A DNA stretch of 64,000 bases from Pseudomonas citronellolis (lineage in GTDB: Bacteria; Pseudomonadota; Gammaproteobacteria; Pseudomonadales; Pseudomonadaceae): assembly GCF_900112375.1 (NCBI RefSeq), contig NZ_FOLS01000021.1:1-64000 (forward strand), given 5' to 3'. How positions within the stretch are numbered: position 1 is the first letter of the stretch; each line of letters starts with the position of its first letter. A model generated the notes under the pieces. That model saw only the letters and a list, made by a program, of their open reading frames with translations, ran no database searches and was not told the origin of the DNA. This document shows, piece by piece, positions 52,778 through 63,120 of this stretch. Made by a program: the position numbers and the translations under genes.

Positions 52778-53094
52778 TCCGCCGCCACCCGCTGCTCAGT
52801 CTGCTGCTCCTGGCGCTGGTCGCCCTGGCCGGCTGGGCCTGGGCCAACCGCGTGCACCTGGAGTCCTTCCCGCCGATCATCGGCGCCTACACGGCCAAGG
52901 AGTACTGCTCCTGCCGCTACGTCATGGGCAACAGCGCCGAATACTGCCAGGGCTACACCAAGCAGTACGTACCGACCAGCGCCTTCCTCGACGACGCCGA
53001 GCACAAGCGCGTGACCGCCCGCGGCCTGGGCAGCACCCAGACCGCCTCCTGGCTCGGCCCGCGCGAGGGCTGCCGGCTGCTGCCCCAGCCGTAG
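52774..53094 (+). CDS. Small membrane-anchored or secreted Cys-containing protein
   Basis: A 106-residue protein with a long N-terminal hydrophobic segment (LLSLLLLALVALAGWAWA, residues 7-24) and four cysteines in the mature part (EYCSCRY, EYCQG, EGCRL), which could form two disulfides in the periplasm. Not recognised. Its four-base overlap with the serine hydrolase suggests they act together. The TAG stop lies inside a GTAGGGCGCATAAC repeat. Confidence 0.65.
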   Translation: MIRRHPLLSLLLLALVALAGWAWANRVHLESFPPIIGAYTAKEYCSCRYVMGNSAEYCQGYTKQYVPTSAFLDDAEHKRVTARGLGSTQTASWLGPREGCRLLPQP

Positions 53095-53222
53095 GGCGCA
53101 TAACGCCTACGGCGTTATCCGCCGCTTGGCCTTGATCCCCGGCGGCTCCTGGGTTGGCCTGGGCGTTGGCCATGGCCTGGGTGTATCGGCGTATAACCGC
53201 GAACGGTTATCCGCCCTACGCC
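53091..53222. repeat. GCGTATAAC-type palindromes
   Basis: Two units, GTAGGGCGCATAACGCC facing GGCGTTATCCGCC (53091-53124) and GGCGTATAACCGC facing GGTTATCCGCCCTACG (about 53190-53222). The first overlaps the preceding stop codon. The remaining gap to 53348 holds no gene. Confidence 0.7.
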
Positions 53223-53348
53223 TGAACCAATTACGTCTGAACCAATGGCGCTGCCGCCTGCCCAACGGGCTCGCCGGCCGGTTTGCAAGCCGACGGCGGG
53301 CGGCTATCGTTGGCCGTTGATCCGGTCGTTTTCCATGTAAGGGATTTC

Positions 53349-53924
53349 ATGCGCTCGCTGTTCGCCTTCCTCTTCGCGGCCTGCTTCGCCGCCTCCGTCC
53401 AGGCGGCCTGGTACCTCGACTACGAGTCCTCGCGGCTGAACTTCGTCACCGGCCGCGGCGCCGCCGGCGCCGACAACAACCGCTTCCTGGTCATGCACGG
53501 CAGCGTCGACGACCACGGCAAGGCCAGCCTGCGCATCGAGCTGGACTCGGTGCTCAGCGGCGTGCCGCTGCGCGACGAGCGCATCCGCGAGCTGCTGTTC
53601 GAGACCGAACGCTACCCCGAGGCCAGCGTGGACGCGCAGCTGGACCTGGGGCCGATCCTCGGCCTGGCCAACGGCGCGCAGCTGGAAATGCCGCTGCCGT
53701 TGCGCCTGGACCTGCACGGCGCCAGCCGCGCCTACCGCGCCGAGGTGCTGGTGACGCGCCTGGACGAACGGCGCTTCCAGGTGGTGACGCTGTCGCCGCT
53801 GATCCTCGACGCCGCCGACTTCGGCCTGGCGCCGGGGGTGGAGAAACTGCGCAAGCTCGCCGGCCTGCAGACCATCAACCTGGCGGTGCCGGTGGGCGCC
53901 GTGCTGATCTTCGCCCAGCGGTGA
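53349..53924 (+). CDS. YceI-family periplasmic protein
   Basis: A 191-residue YceI-like lipocalin-type barrel with a signal peptide (RSLFAFLFAACFAASVQA, 1-19). Features are SSRLNFVTGR, DDHGKASLRIELDSVLSGVP and RDERIRELLFETERYPEASV. YceI proteins bind isoprenoid lipids. The ATG at 53349 gives the signal peptide, and the earlier in-frame codons do not. It ends in a GTGA overlap with the phospholipase-D gene. Confidence 0.82.
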   Translation: MRSLFAFLFAACFAASVQAAWYLDYESSRLNFVTGRGAAGADNNRFLVMHGSVDDHGKASLRIELDSVLSGVPLRDERIRELLFETERYPEASVDAQLDLGPILGLANGAQLEMPLPLRLDLHGASRAYRAEVLVTRLDERRFQVVTLSPLILDAADFGLAPGVEKLRKLAGLQTINLAVPVGAVLIFAQR

Positions 53925-55078
53925 GCGGGCCGGTCTTCCCCTGGCGCAGCGGCAACCGCTTCGCCCTGCTGGTGGACGGGGAGGACTTCTTCCCGAGCAT
54001 GCTCACGGCCATCGCCCGGGCGCAGCGCCAGGTGGACCTGGAGCTGTACCTGGTGGAGGGCGGCACCTGTTCCGAGCTGCTGCTGGAAACCCTGATCGAC
54101 GCCCTGCGCCGCGGCGTGGCCGTGCGCTGCCTGTTCGACGGCTTCGGCGCCCTGCGCCTGGGCAGCGCCTGGGGCCGCCGCCTGCGCGAGGCCGGCGGCG
54201 AGCTGCGCCTGTACAACCCGCTGCGCTGGCGCGGTGGCTGGCGCAACCTGTTCCGCGACCACCGCAAGCTGCTGCTGGTGGACCAGGACCTGGGCTACGT
54301 CGGCGGCGCCGGCGCCACCGACGAGTTCTGGTCGGTGCCGGAGAACGCCAGCGCCTGGCACGAGGTGATGGTGGAAATGCAGGGCCCGGTGCTGGCCGAC
54401 TGGCTGGTGCTGTTCGAGCGCCAGTGGCATGCCTGCCTGCAGGCCAAGGCCTGGCGCCCGCTGCAGATGGTGTCGCCGGCGCGCCTGCCGCCCACGCCCG
54501 TCGGCAGCAGCGGCCTGGGCCGGGTGGCCTACGCCGACGCCCGCCAGCACCGCGACATCCTGCAGTCGCTGGTGCGCAGCCTGAACAGCGCGCAGCAGCG
54601 CATCTGGCTGGCCACGCCGTATTTCCTGCCCACTTGGAAGGTCCGCCGGGCGCTGCGCAAGGCCGCGCGGCGCGGCGTGGAGGTGCGCCTGCTGCTGACC
54701 GGCCGGCTCACCGACCACGCCCCCGTGCGCTATGCTGGGCAGCGTTATTACCCGCGCCTGCTGCGCGCCGGCATCCGCATCTTCGAGTACCAGCCGCGCT
54801 TCCTGCACATGAAGGTGGTGCTGGTGGACGATTGGACGAGCGTCGGTTCGTGCAACTTCGACCATTGGAACTTGCGGTTCAATCTGGATGCCAATATCGA
54901 GATACTGGACGCCGACTTCACGGCGGCGGTGGCCGATTGCCTGATCGCCGACTTCGCCGCCAGCCGGGAGATCGATTTCACGCTGTGGCACGGCCGCTCC
55001 CTGTGGATGCGCCTGCACCAGCGGTTGTGGGGCTGGCTCGACCGGGTGGTGGTCAACTTCCTCGATCGCCGCCGTTGA
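53921..55078 (+). CDS. Phospholipase D-family cardiolipin synthase (ClsB-like)
   Basis: A 385-residue protein with two HKD motifs: DHRKLLLVD (His114, Lys116, Asp121) and LHMKVVLVDD (His296, Lys298, Asp303). FLPTWKVRRALRKAARRGVE and SVGSCNFDHWNLRFNLDANI fit bacterial cardiolipin synthases of the ClsB type, without transmembrane helices. The start codon is GTG at 53921, overlapping the YceI stop. The pairing implies a membrane-lipid role. Confidence 0.85.
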   Translation: MSGPVFPWRSGNRFALLVDGEDFFPSMLTAIARAQRQVDLELYLVEGGTCSELLLETLIDALRRGVAVRCLFDGFGALRLGSAWGRRLREAGGELRLYNPLRWRGGWRNLFRDHRKLLLVDQDLGYVGGAGATDEFWSVPENASAWHEVMVEMQGPVLADWLVLFERQWHACLQAKAWRPLQMVSPARLPPTPVGSSGLGRVAYADARQHRDILQSLVRSLNSAQQRIWLATPYFLPTWKVRRALRKAARRGVEVRLLLTGRLTDHAPVRYAGQRYYPRLLRAGIRIFEYQPRFLHMKVVLVDDWTSVGSCNFDHWNLRFNLDANIEILDADFTAAVADCLIADFAASREIDFTLWHGRSLWMRLHQRLWGWLDRVVVNFLDRRR

Positions 55079-55123
55079 GCAGTCCGCCGGGGCAGGCACC
55101 CCGGGGAGAACGGGAGTAAGGTC

Positions 55124-56401
55124 GTGAACAAGATCGGCAAGGAAAGGTTCATCGGGCTGGAGTGGTTGCGCTTCCTGCTCGGGATGTACGTGGTGGTCTA
55201 CCACACCCTCCATGTCTACCCGGCGGAGCAGAAGTTCCGCGGGCTGGACGAGCTGACCAGCCTGGGCTTCTTCGCCACCAGCACCTTCTTCGTGCTCTCC
55301 GGCTTCCTCCTGGCCCACGTCTACGTCACCGACGGCCAACTGCGCGAGAGCCCGCGCAGCTTCCTCACCAAGCGCTTCTCCAACCTCTACCCGATCCACA
55401 TCTTCTCGATCCTGCTGACCATCGGCGTGCTGCTGCTGATCAGCCAGCTGGGCATCGGCCCGGACCTGGACCAGGCCACCCCGCGCTTCGTGGTCTACGA
55501 CACCCACGACACCCTCGGCCAGACCCATCCGGAGCTGTTCCGCCACTGGATGAGCGACCGCGAGCTGCTGCTCAACAGCATCCTCCAGCTGACCATGCTG
55601 CAGGCCTGGAACCCGCTGTACCTGACCTTCAACGCGCCGCTCTGGTCGCTGTCCACGCTGTTCTTCTTCTACCTCTGCTTCCCGGCGCTGGCGCCGCGGC
55701 TGATGCGCATCGGCAACAAGCGGCGGGCGCTGCTGGCGCTCTGGCTGCTGTACCTGGTGCCGCCGCTGCTGCTGGCTCTGCACCAGCAGTACGGCATGCC
55801 CTGGACCGGCCTGCTGCACCGCAACCCGATCCTGCGCCTGCCGGAATTCCTCGGCGGCATCCTCGCCTACGGCCTGTTCCGCGAGCACAAGGACAGCGGC
55901 CGCCTGCCCGGCACCGGCGCGGTGCTGGCGCTGGGCGCCTTCGTGGTGGCCAACTTCCTCGCCGCCGACTACCTCTATACCCAGGGCGCGCGGCACTGGT
56001 ACTTCCTGCTGCACAATGGCCTGCTGCTGCCGGCGCAACTGGTGCTGGTGTACATCAGCGCCTTGCCGCGCGACCCGCACAGCCCGGCGATCCGCCACTG
56101 GTCGCCGCGCCTGGGGGCGGCCTCGCTGTCGCTGTTCGCCCTGCACGTGCCGCTGTTCACCCTGTTCTCGCGCACCGAGAAGCTGATCCGCGCGCCCGGC
56201 GACTGCCTGGCCGACTGGGCCTACTGCATCACCGCGGCCACCGAGCAGCAGCTGTCGCTGTGGCTGTACCCGCTGTTCCTGCTGTTCATGGTGGTCAGCT
56301 GTGTGCTGTTCCAGGAGCGCTTGGTGGTACCCACGCGCAAGTGGTTGGTGCGTCACCTGTTACCGCAGGCGGCGCAGAGGCGCCCGGCCACCTTGCCCTG
56401 A
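55124..56401 (+). CDS. Acyltransferase-3 family membrane protein
   Basis: A 425-residue AT3 (OafA-type) protein with about ten transmembrane segments. The start IGLEWLRFLLGMYVVVYHTL carries the family Arg-…-His signature, and SLGFFATSTFFVLSGFLLAH follows. These enzymes O-acylate sugars or lipids at the inner membrane. The GTG at 55124 follows GGGAGTAAG. Which surface polymer is modified is unknown; neighbours are also envelope genes. Confidence 0.85.
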   Translation: MNKIGKERFIGLEWLRFLLGMYVVVYHTLHVYPAEQKFRGLDELTSLGFFATSTFFVLSGFLLAHVYVTDGQLRESPRSFLTKRFSNLYPIHIFSILLTIGVLLLISQLGIGPDLDQATPRFVVYDTHDTLGQTHPELFRHWMSDRELLLNSILQLTMLQAWNPLYLTFNAPLWSLSTLFFFYLCFPALAPRLMRIGNKRRALLALWLLYLVPPLLLALHQQYGMPWTGLLHRNPILRLPEFLGGILAYGLFREHKDSGRLPGTGAVLALGAFVVANFLAADYLYTQGARHWYFLLHNGLLLPAQLVLVYISALPRDPHSPAIRHWSPRLGAASLSLFALHVPLFTLFSRTEKLIRAPGDCLADWAYCITAATEQQLSLWLYPLFLLFMVVSCVLFQERLVVPTRKWLVRHLLPQAAQRRPATLP

Positions 56402-56486
56402 GGCGCCGCCACCCGGACTTTCGGCGGGTGGCCCGGCGGCCGTCGCTGGTTATGCTCACGGCATGACCACAAGAAGGGACTGACGC

Positions 56487-57086
56487 ATGTTGCGATCGCT
56501 GCTGGGCCTGGTTCTCCTGCTGCTGGCCGGTTGCAGTTCCCCCGGCGCCTTCTTCGGCGCCACCGACGGCCAGGCCTTCGCGCCGCTGCGACCCGGCGAC
56601 GCGCAACATGCCCTGGTCTACCTCTACCGCCCGCAGAACCAGTGGGCCGACGAGGAGCTGGAAGCCCCCGGCCTGTTCCTCAACAACGAGCTGATCGGCA
56701 GCCTGCCGAGCAACGGCTACCTGGCCCTGGAGTTCGAGCCGGGCAGCTTCAAGCTGGAAATGCGCCGGCCGCTGTTCGGCAGCTTCTGGACCTTCTTCGC
56801 CGACGGCCCGCTGGACTTCACCCGCATCGCCAGCTTCATGCTCGAAGCCAAGGCCGGCGGCGTCTACTACCTGCGCTACGACGAGGACCGCGTGCCCGCC
56901 AAGCGCAGCCACAGCGAGGGCGACGGCCCGCTGCAACTGATCGAGGCGCGCCTGGCCGAACCCGAGATCGCCCGCACCCGCCTGGTCCAGGAGCCGGCGC
57001 AGATCGCCGCCAGCGGCTACGAGGTGCGGCGCCAGCGGCGCTTCTGGGAAGGCGTCGGCAAGGCCCTGGACAAGGTCGGCATCTGA
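56487..57086 (+). CDS. DUF2846-type lipoprotein
   Basis: A 199-residue lipoprotein with signal peptide and lipobox LLAGC at 11-15 (Cys15 acylated). The mature part has LVYLYRPQNQW, FLNNELIGSLPSNGYLALE and AGGVYYLRYDEDR, the pattern of DUF2846 (Pal-like sandwich) lipoproteins. Ser16 after the Cys suggests outer-membrane sorting. Function unknown. Confidence 0.8.
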   Translation: MLRSLLGLVLLLLAGCSSPGAFFGATDGQAFAPLRPGDAQHALVYLYRPQNQWADEELEAPGLFLNNELIGSLPSNGYLALEFEPGSFKLEMRRPLFGSFWTFFADGPLDFTRIASFMLEAKAGGVYYLRYDEDRVPAKRSHSEGDGPLQLIEARLAEPEIARTRLVQEPAQIAASGYEVRRQRRFWEGVGKALDKVGI

Positions 57087-57135
57087 ACCCTCCAGGTTAT
57101 GAGCTGAACTCATAGCTCCTTGAGTTTTTATGCTT

Positions 57136-57156
57136 ACCGGCCCGCAACGGGCCGGT
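57136..57156. terminator. Inverted repeat flanked by T and A runs
   Basis: A perfect 9-bp stem ACCGGCCCG / CGGGCCGGT with a CAA loop, preceded by GAGTTTTTATGCTT and followed by GCTAAAAAA. The run of A on the plus strand gives a U run for transcripts from the other strand, but no minus-strand gene ends here. It may end the lipoprotein transcript weakly. The gap 57087-57360 has no gene. Confidence 0.45.
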
Positions 57157-57360
57157 GCTAAAAAATCGCGCAACGGCTCCCGACAACAACAACGAGCGAT
57201 TGCGCCATGCCTTCATTCCTCCCGCTGCTTTCCCGCTTCCCGCTCGTTCCTCCTCCAACCCCGTCGCGAACCGCCTACTGAACCCGGCTGCCCCGCAGCC
57301 CTGAGCACGGACCTTCGCGGCCCGCGCCCCCGCTCGCCCTGACGATCCCACGAGGTACCC

Positions 57361-57873
57361 ATGAAACAGCTCGATCTCTACATCGGTGAAGGCTTCGAAG
57401 GCCCCGGCGTCAACGCCGCGCACATCAACATCCTGCTCGGCCCGCGCAACGGCCCCGCCGGCCAGGCCTTCGCCAGCAGCCTGGCCTCGCCCAGCCAGGG
57501 CCACTGCCCGTTCATGGTGATCGCCCAGCCGAACCTCCCGGTCAAGCCGATGACCCTCTACGTGAACAAGGCCCCGATCGGCGGCGACCTGCACGCCAAC
57601 GCCACCTGGGGCGCGTCCCAGGCCGGCATCGCCAAGGCCGTCACCGAGGCCCTGCTGGACGGCACCCTGCCGGCCGAAGCCGAGGACGAGTGGGCCATCG
57701 TCACCGCCAACTGGGTCAACCCGGCCTGCGACGACCTGGATGCCGTCTACCTGAACAACTACAACGCCTGCCGCACCGCCATCCGCGCGGCGCTGGCCTG
57801 CAAGCCCGAGCGCGCGCAGCTGGCCGACGTGGTCGGGCAGATCGCCAACCCCTTCTACACCCCCAAAGCCTGA
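57361..57873 (+). CDS. Formaldehyde-activating enzyme (Fae) homologue
   Basis: A 170-residue Fae-family protein, full length. It has the family opening IGEGFEGPGVNAAHINILLG with the conserved catalytic His (His21) and AQPNLPVKPMTLYVNK near 56-70. True Fae joins formaldehyde to tetrahydromethanopterin in methylotrophs. No methanopterin gene is in this window, and Fae homologues occur in bacteria without that cofactor, so its aldehyde substrate may differ. The ATG at 57361 follows GAGGT. It is the first gene of an operon with an aldo/keto reductase, an aldehyde dehydrogenase and an MFS transporter. Confidence 0.85.
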   Translation: MKQLDLYIGEGFEGPGVNAAHINILLGPRNGPAGQAFASSLASPSQGHCPFMVIAQPNLPVKPMTLYVNKAPIGGDLHANATWGASQAGIAKAVTEALLDGTLPAEAEDEWAIVTANWVNPACDDLDAVYLNNYNACRTAIRAALACKPERAQLADVVGQIANPFYTPKA

Positions 57874-57883
57874 GGTCGCCGCC

Positions 57884-58914
57884 ATGCAATACATCCGTCT
57901 CGGCAACTCCGGCCTGCAGGTCTCCAAGCTGTGCCTGGGCACCATGAACATGGGCACCCCGGACTGGAAGCCGTGGATCTTCGACGAACAGCGCAGCGAA
58001 CCGATCGTGAAGCACGCGCTGGACGCCGGGGTGAACTTCATCGACCTGGCCGACTTCTATTCCGCCGGCGTCGGCGAGGAAGTGGTGGGGCGCATCCTCA
58101 AGCGCCTGGCGCGCCGCGAGGACATCGTGGTCACCACCAAGGTCGGCTACGGCACCCGCCAGGGCATCAACGCCAGCGGCCATTCGCGCAAGCACATCAT
58201 GGACAGCATCGATGCCTCCCTGGCCCGGCTGGGCATGGACTACGTCGATATCTACATGCTGCATTTCTATGACGTGAACACCCCGGTGGAAGAGGCGATG
58301 GGCGCGCTGAACGACATTGTCCGCGCCGGCAAGGCCCGCTACATCGGCGTGTCCACCATGCTCACCGGGCAGTTGGCGAAAATCCTCATGGCCTGCGAGC
58401 GCAACGGCTGGGTCAAGCCGATCAACATGCAGCTGCAGCTCAACTGCGCCTACCGCGAGGAAGAGCGCGAGATGATCCCCTTCTGCCGCGACCAGGGCCT
58501 CGGCGTCTCGGTGTTCAGCCCGCTGGCCCGCGGCCTGCTGACCGGCGATGCGCAATCCACGCGCAACCAGACCGACTTCTTCACCCAGCAGATGTACGCC
58601 GACGAAGCCTCCTTCGAGATCGCCCGCTCGGTGCAGCGCGTGGCCCAGCGCCGCGGTGTGAGCAACGCGCAGATCGCCCAGGCCTGGGTGCTCAACCACC
58701 CCGGCGTGGACTGCATGCTGGTCGGCGCCGACACCACGGCGCAGTTCGACAGCGCCCTGGCCGCCCTGGAGACGCGCCTGGACGAGGAAGAACTCTACGA
58801 GCTGGAGCGCAACTACACGCCCTGCGACGTCATCAACGACTACACCGCCGGCAAGCGCATCCTCCGCGTGGCCCGGCCGATGCGCGAGACCTTTTCGCTG
58901 ACGGAGGCCGTGGC

Positions 58915-58918
<4 letters not shown>
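57884..58918 (+). CDS. Aldo/keto reductase
   Basis: A 344-residue (beta/alpha)8 NADPH-dependent reductase. The catalytic tetrad is in NFIDLADFYSAG (Asp, Tyr), VVTTKVGYG (Lys) and DIYMLHFYD (His). LGVSVFSPLARGLLTG is the usual cofactor strand. It interconverts an aldehyde or ketone with its alcohol. Ten bases after the Fae homologue, with an ATGA overlap into the aldehyde dehydrogenase, it is clearly part of one pathway. Confidence 0.9.
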
Positions 58919-60354
<1,436 letters not shown>

Positions 60355-60473
60355 CGCCGCCCCGCACGCAGCCGCGGCCACGCCGCTAAGGAGTTCCGCC
60401 AACCGCCGCCGCCCCGACCGGTGCGGCGGTCACCCTTCCGTTCAGACAACAAGAAAAAGACTCGGAGACGATC

Positions 60474-61835
60474 ATGTCGGGTAACACAGTCAGAATCGAT
60501 GACCTGCCCATCGGCAGGTTCCACATCAAGATCGCCGGCCTCACCTTCGGCGCCCACTTCACCGACGGCTACATCCTCGGGCTGATCGGCATCGCCTTCA
60601 CCCTGATCAACCCGCAGCTGAGCCTCGACCCCTTCTGGCAGGGCCTGATCGGCAGCTCGGCGCTGCTCGGCCTGTTCTTCGGCAGCCTGTTCTTCGGCTG
60701 GATTTCCGACCACCTGGGGCGGCAGAAGATATTCCTCATCAGCTTCGTGCTGATCACCCTGGCCTCGCTGCTGCAGTTCTTCGCCGAGACGGCGCTGCAA
60801 CTGTTCCTCTGCCGGGTGCTGATCGGCATCGGCCTGGGCGGCGACTTCAGCGTCGGCCACGCCATGCTCGCCGAGTTCTCGCCGAAGAAGCACCGCGGCG
60901 TGCTGCTGGGCTCCTTCAGCGTGATCTGGACCTTCGGCTACGTCGCCGCCACCTTCGTCGGCACCGCCATGCTCGGCCTGGGCGACGACGCCTGGCGCTG
61001 GATGCTGGCGTCCTCGGCGATCCCCGCCGCCATGATCCTGATCGCCCGCATAGGCACCCCGGAATCGCCGCGCTGGCTGGTGCACAAGGGCCGCATCGAG
61101 GAGGCCCGGGCGATCGTGCGCAAGCACCTGGGCGCGCACGTGGTGCTCGACGACGAGATGGCCGAGGAGCACAAGGGCGGCTTCCGCCAGCTGTTCAGCG
61201 CGCAGTACCGCAAGCGCACCGCGTTCAACTGCCTGTTCTTCATCTGCATCGTCATGCCGTACTTCGCCATCTACACCTTCCTGCCGTCGATCCTGCAGAA
61301 GATGGGCCTGGCCGAGGGCTTCGGCACCGAGATGCTGCTCAACGCGCTGCTGGTGGTGGGTGCCCTGCTGGGCATCTGGTGCACGGTGAAATTCACCCGC
61401 CGCGGCTTCCTCATCGGCTCCTTCCTGATCCTCTCCGCCGCGCTCTTCCTGCTGGTGCTGCTGCCCGGCAGCCTGGCCTGGCTGATGGTGGCGACCTTCG
61501 GCCTGTTCACCCTGGTGCTCTCGGCGGTGAGCAACCTGGTCGGCGTCTACCCGGCGGAAAGCTTCCCCACCGAAGTGCGCGCCGGCGGCATCGGCCTGGC
61601 CACCGCCGCCAGCCGCCTGGGCTCGGCGCTGAGCACCTTCCTGCTGCCGGTCAGCGTGGCCGGCATCGGCCTCAACCCGACCATGGCCATCCTCGCCGGC
61701 ATCCTCCTGTTCGGCGCGCTGATCTCCATGGCCTGGGCGCCGGAGACCAAGTACCTGACGCTGACCGACGCCGGCAAGGGCGAAGGCGAGGCGGGGCCGG
61801 CACAGCCGGCGGCTAAGGTGGCGGCGGTGCTCTAG
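60474..61835 (+). CDS. MFS transporter, metabolite:H+ symporter type
   Basis: A 453-residue major facilitator with 12 predicted membrane segments. The loop 2-3 motif is GWISDHLGRQKIFLI near 75, and loop 4-5 has CRVLIGIGLGGDFSVGHAM, typical of the sugar/aromatic acid symporter branch. It follows the aldehyde dehydrogenase by 119 bp and likely imports the substrate of the Fae/AKR/ALDH operon. The substrate cannot be named. Confidence 0.87.
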   Translation: MSGNTVRIDDLPIGRFHIKIAGLTFGAHFTDGYILGLIGIAFTLINPQLSLDPFWQGLIGSSALLGLFFGSLFFGWISDHLGRQKIFLISFVLITLASLLQFFAETALQLFLCRVLIGIGLGGDFSVGHAMLAEFSPKKHRGVLLGSFSVIWTFGYVAATFVGTAMLGLGDDAWRWMLASSAIPAAMILIARIGTPESPRWLVHKGRIEEARAIVRKHLGAHVVLDDEMAEEHKGGFRQLFSAQYRKRTAFNCLFFICIVMPYFAIYTFLPSILQKMGLAEGFGTEMLLNALLVVGALLGIWCTVKFTRRGFLIGSFLILSAALFLLVLLPGSLAWLMVATFGLFTLVLSAVSNLVGVYPAESFPTEVRAGGIGLATAASRLGSALSTFLLPVSVAGIGLNPTMAILAGILLFGALISMAWAPETKYLTLTDAGKGEGEAGPAQPAAKVAAVL

Positions 61836-61845
61836 CCGGCCGTGT

Positions 61846-61874
61846 CAGGGAGCCTGCGGTGAAGGGGCTCCCTG
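61846..61874 (+). terminator. Hairpin ending the Fae-MFS operon
   Basis: A perfect 9-bp stem CAGGGAGCC / GGCTCCCTG with an 11-base loop starts 11 bp after the MFS stop, followed by TTCAGGTT. It marks the edge of the high-GC operon; sequence after it is clearly less GC-rich. Confidence 0.6.
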
Positions 61875-61994
61875 TTCAGGTTGGGAGGCGAAATGGCTTT
61901 TCTCCCATTCGCGATCGGGACGGTTCGGACATGGGGCGGGGATGCATGCGCTGTATGAGCTTGTGCAATAATTGAGCACCGCACGAGGTGCCTC

Positions 61995-62447
61995 ATGACT
62001 GCAAAAGCGAAGATAGGGAAGGAAAGAAAGGGCATTCAGCCCGGAGCTTTTCCCATTGAAGTGCCTGTTACCGATCCTGAAGAGACCGGACGCTACCTGC
62101 ATGTCCATCTGGACGACGAGGAAGAGCAGAAGAATCTCTATGCCGCCATTATTCGTGCCGCGGACATGAAAAGCCCGGAAATCGTGGCGGAACATATCGA
62201 GCCATACAATCATGCCATGCGGAGTTTCCAATACAGCAGCAGCCGGATTGCGAGCGCTTTGTCCGAAGCGGTGAGAGGTCATGAGCCGATGCACGTGGCG
62301 TCGCTCCAGGCGAGGGATGCGTCACGGGCTACCGATCGATTCGCAGCTTGTGGTGAGACGGTTCTGAATGTCCGACGGGCACTGGACATGCTGGAGAATC
62401 CACCGAAGGCTAACAAGGCCTTGAAGAAGATCCTCTCGCTGCGCTGA
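61995..62447 (+). CDS. Candidate antitoxin partner of the GNAT gene, not recognised over most of its length
   Basis: A 150-residue soluble protein. Residues 1-30 are basic (AKAKIGKERKG), then acidic and helical. The last ~30 residues, with LDMLENPPKANKALKKIL, look like the C-terminal toxin-binding tail of DUF1778/TacA antitoxins (pattern LDxPPxxNxxLxxLL). The usual ribbon-helix-helix N-terminus is not visible. It is 22 bp before a TacT-like GNAT gene, the usual antitoxin-first order. Codon use and GC are lower than the neighbouring genes, suggesting transfer. Confidence 0.6.
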   Translation: MTAKAKIGKERKGIQPGAFPIEVPVTDPEETGRYLHVHLDDEEEQKNLYAAIIRAADMKSPEIVAEHIEPYNHAMRSFQYSSSRIASALSEAVRGHEPMHVASLQARDASRATDRFAACGETVLNVRRALDMLENPPKANKALKKILSLR

Positions 62448-62469
62448 CTGCTGGCGCCAAGAAGAATGA

Positions 62470-62994
62470 ATGGATTTCATCACTGTCGACTTCGACAAGT
62501 CGGTGAACCGCAGGACGTTTGACTGCGTCTCTCCAGACCTCAACGACTACATCGTCAAATACGCCTCCCAGGATCAGAAGCGTCATCTGTCCAGGACATT
62601 CCTGGCGCTGGGAAGGGAGCGAACGCTCCTCGGATACTACACGCTGGCGAGTACGTCGGTTCGCCTTGAGGACGTGGCCGAGCAGGAGCGGAAACGGCTC
62701 CCGCGCTATCCGCTTCCGGCAGTGCTGCTGAGTCGTCTGGCGGTGGATAGGTCGTGCCAACGGCAGGGGTTGGGGCAACGACTACTCGCTGATGTATTTC
62801 GCCGCCTCTATGCAATGTCGAAGCATGCCGGTATCGCTTTCCTGGCAGTCGACGCCAAGGATGAGGCGGCGGCAAGGTACTACAAGTCGCTGGGTTTCGA
62901 ATCTTCCGATATGGACCGGTTACGCCTGGTGTATCCGACAGCGCCTCTTTTTGAAGAGCTTGCCCATCAGGATTCGAGCGGCGTCCGTAAATAG
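62470..62994 (+). CDS. TacT-like GNAT acetyltransferase, probable toxin
   Basis: A 174-residue GNAT protein of the toxin type that acetylates aminoacyl-tRNA. The pattern fits TacT/AtaT relatives: RTFLALGRERTLLGYYTLAS near 40-60, VLLSRLAVDRSCQRQGLGQR near 85-104 (acetyl-CoA loop RQGLG), then FLAVDAKDEAAARYYKSLGF and a short DMDRLRLVYPT end. Length is typical. The start ATG at 62470 follows AAGAAGAA. Together with the upstream gene it looks like a toxin-antitoxin pair. Confidence 0.8.
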   Translation: MDFITVDFDKSVNRRTFDCVSPDLNDYIVKYASQDQKRHLSRTFLALGRERTLLGYYTLASTSVRLEDVAEQERKRLPRYPLPAVLLSRLAVDRSCQRQGLGQRLLADVFRRLYAMSKHAGIAFLAVDAKDEAAARYYKSLGFESSDMDRLRLVYPTAPLFEELAHQDSSGVRK

Positions 62995-63086
62995 ATACCG
63001 CTAGGTACCTCAGACTGTTCCCGTTCATCTGGTTTGTGGTTGCTCATCAGCCCCAGCCTGTTCTGGAGGTGCCATCCGGCAACGAC

Positions 63087-63114
63087 GGATAACGCTTCGC
63101 GTTATGCGCCCTAC
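63087..63114. repeat. GGATAACGC palindrome
   Basis: GGATAACGC faces GCGTTATGCGCCCTAC, another member of the GTATAAC family seen at 21244 and 53091. It lies between the GNAT gene and the LysR remnant. Confidence 0.65.
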
Positions 63115-63120
63115 GGTCGG

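Noticed and set aside
53732..56356. An 874-codon minus-strand frame opposite the YceI, PLD and AT3 genes
   Set aside because: Gln/Arg/Val-rich antisense frame; the plus-strand genes have clear catalytic motifs.
57130..57342. A 70-codon ORF before the Fae homologue
   Set aside because: Pro/Arg/Ser-rich, starts inside the terminator-like hairpin, no ribosome site.
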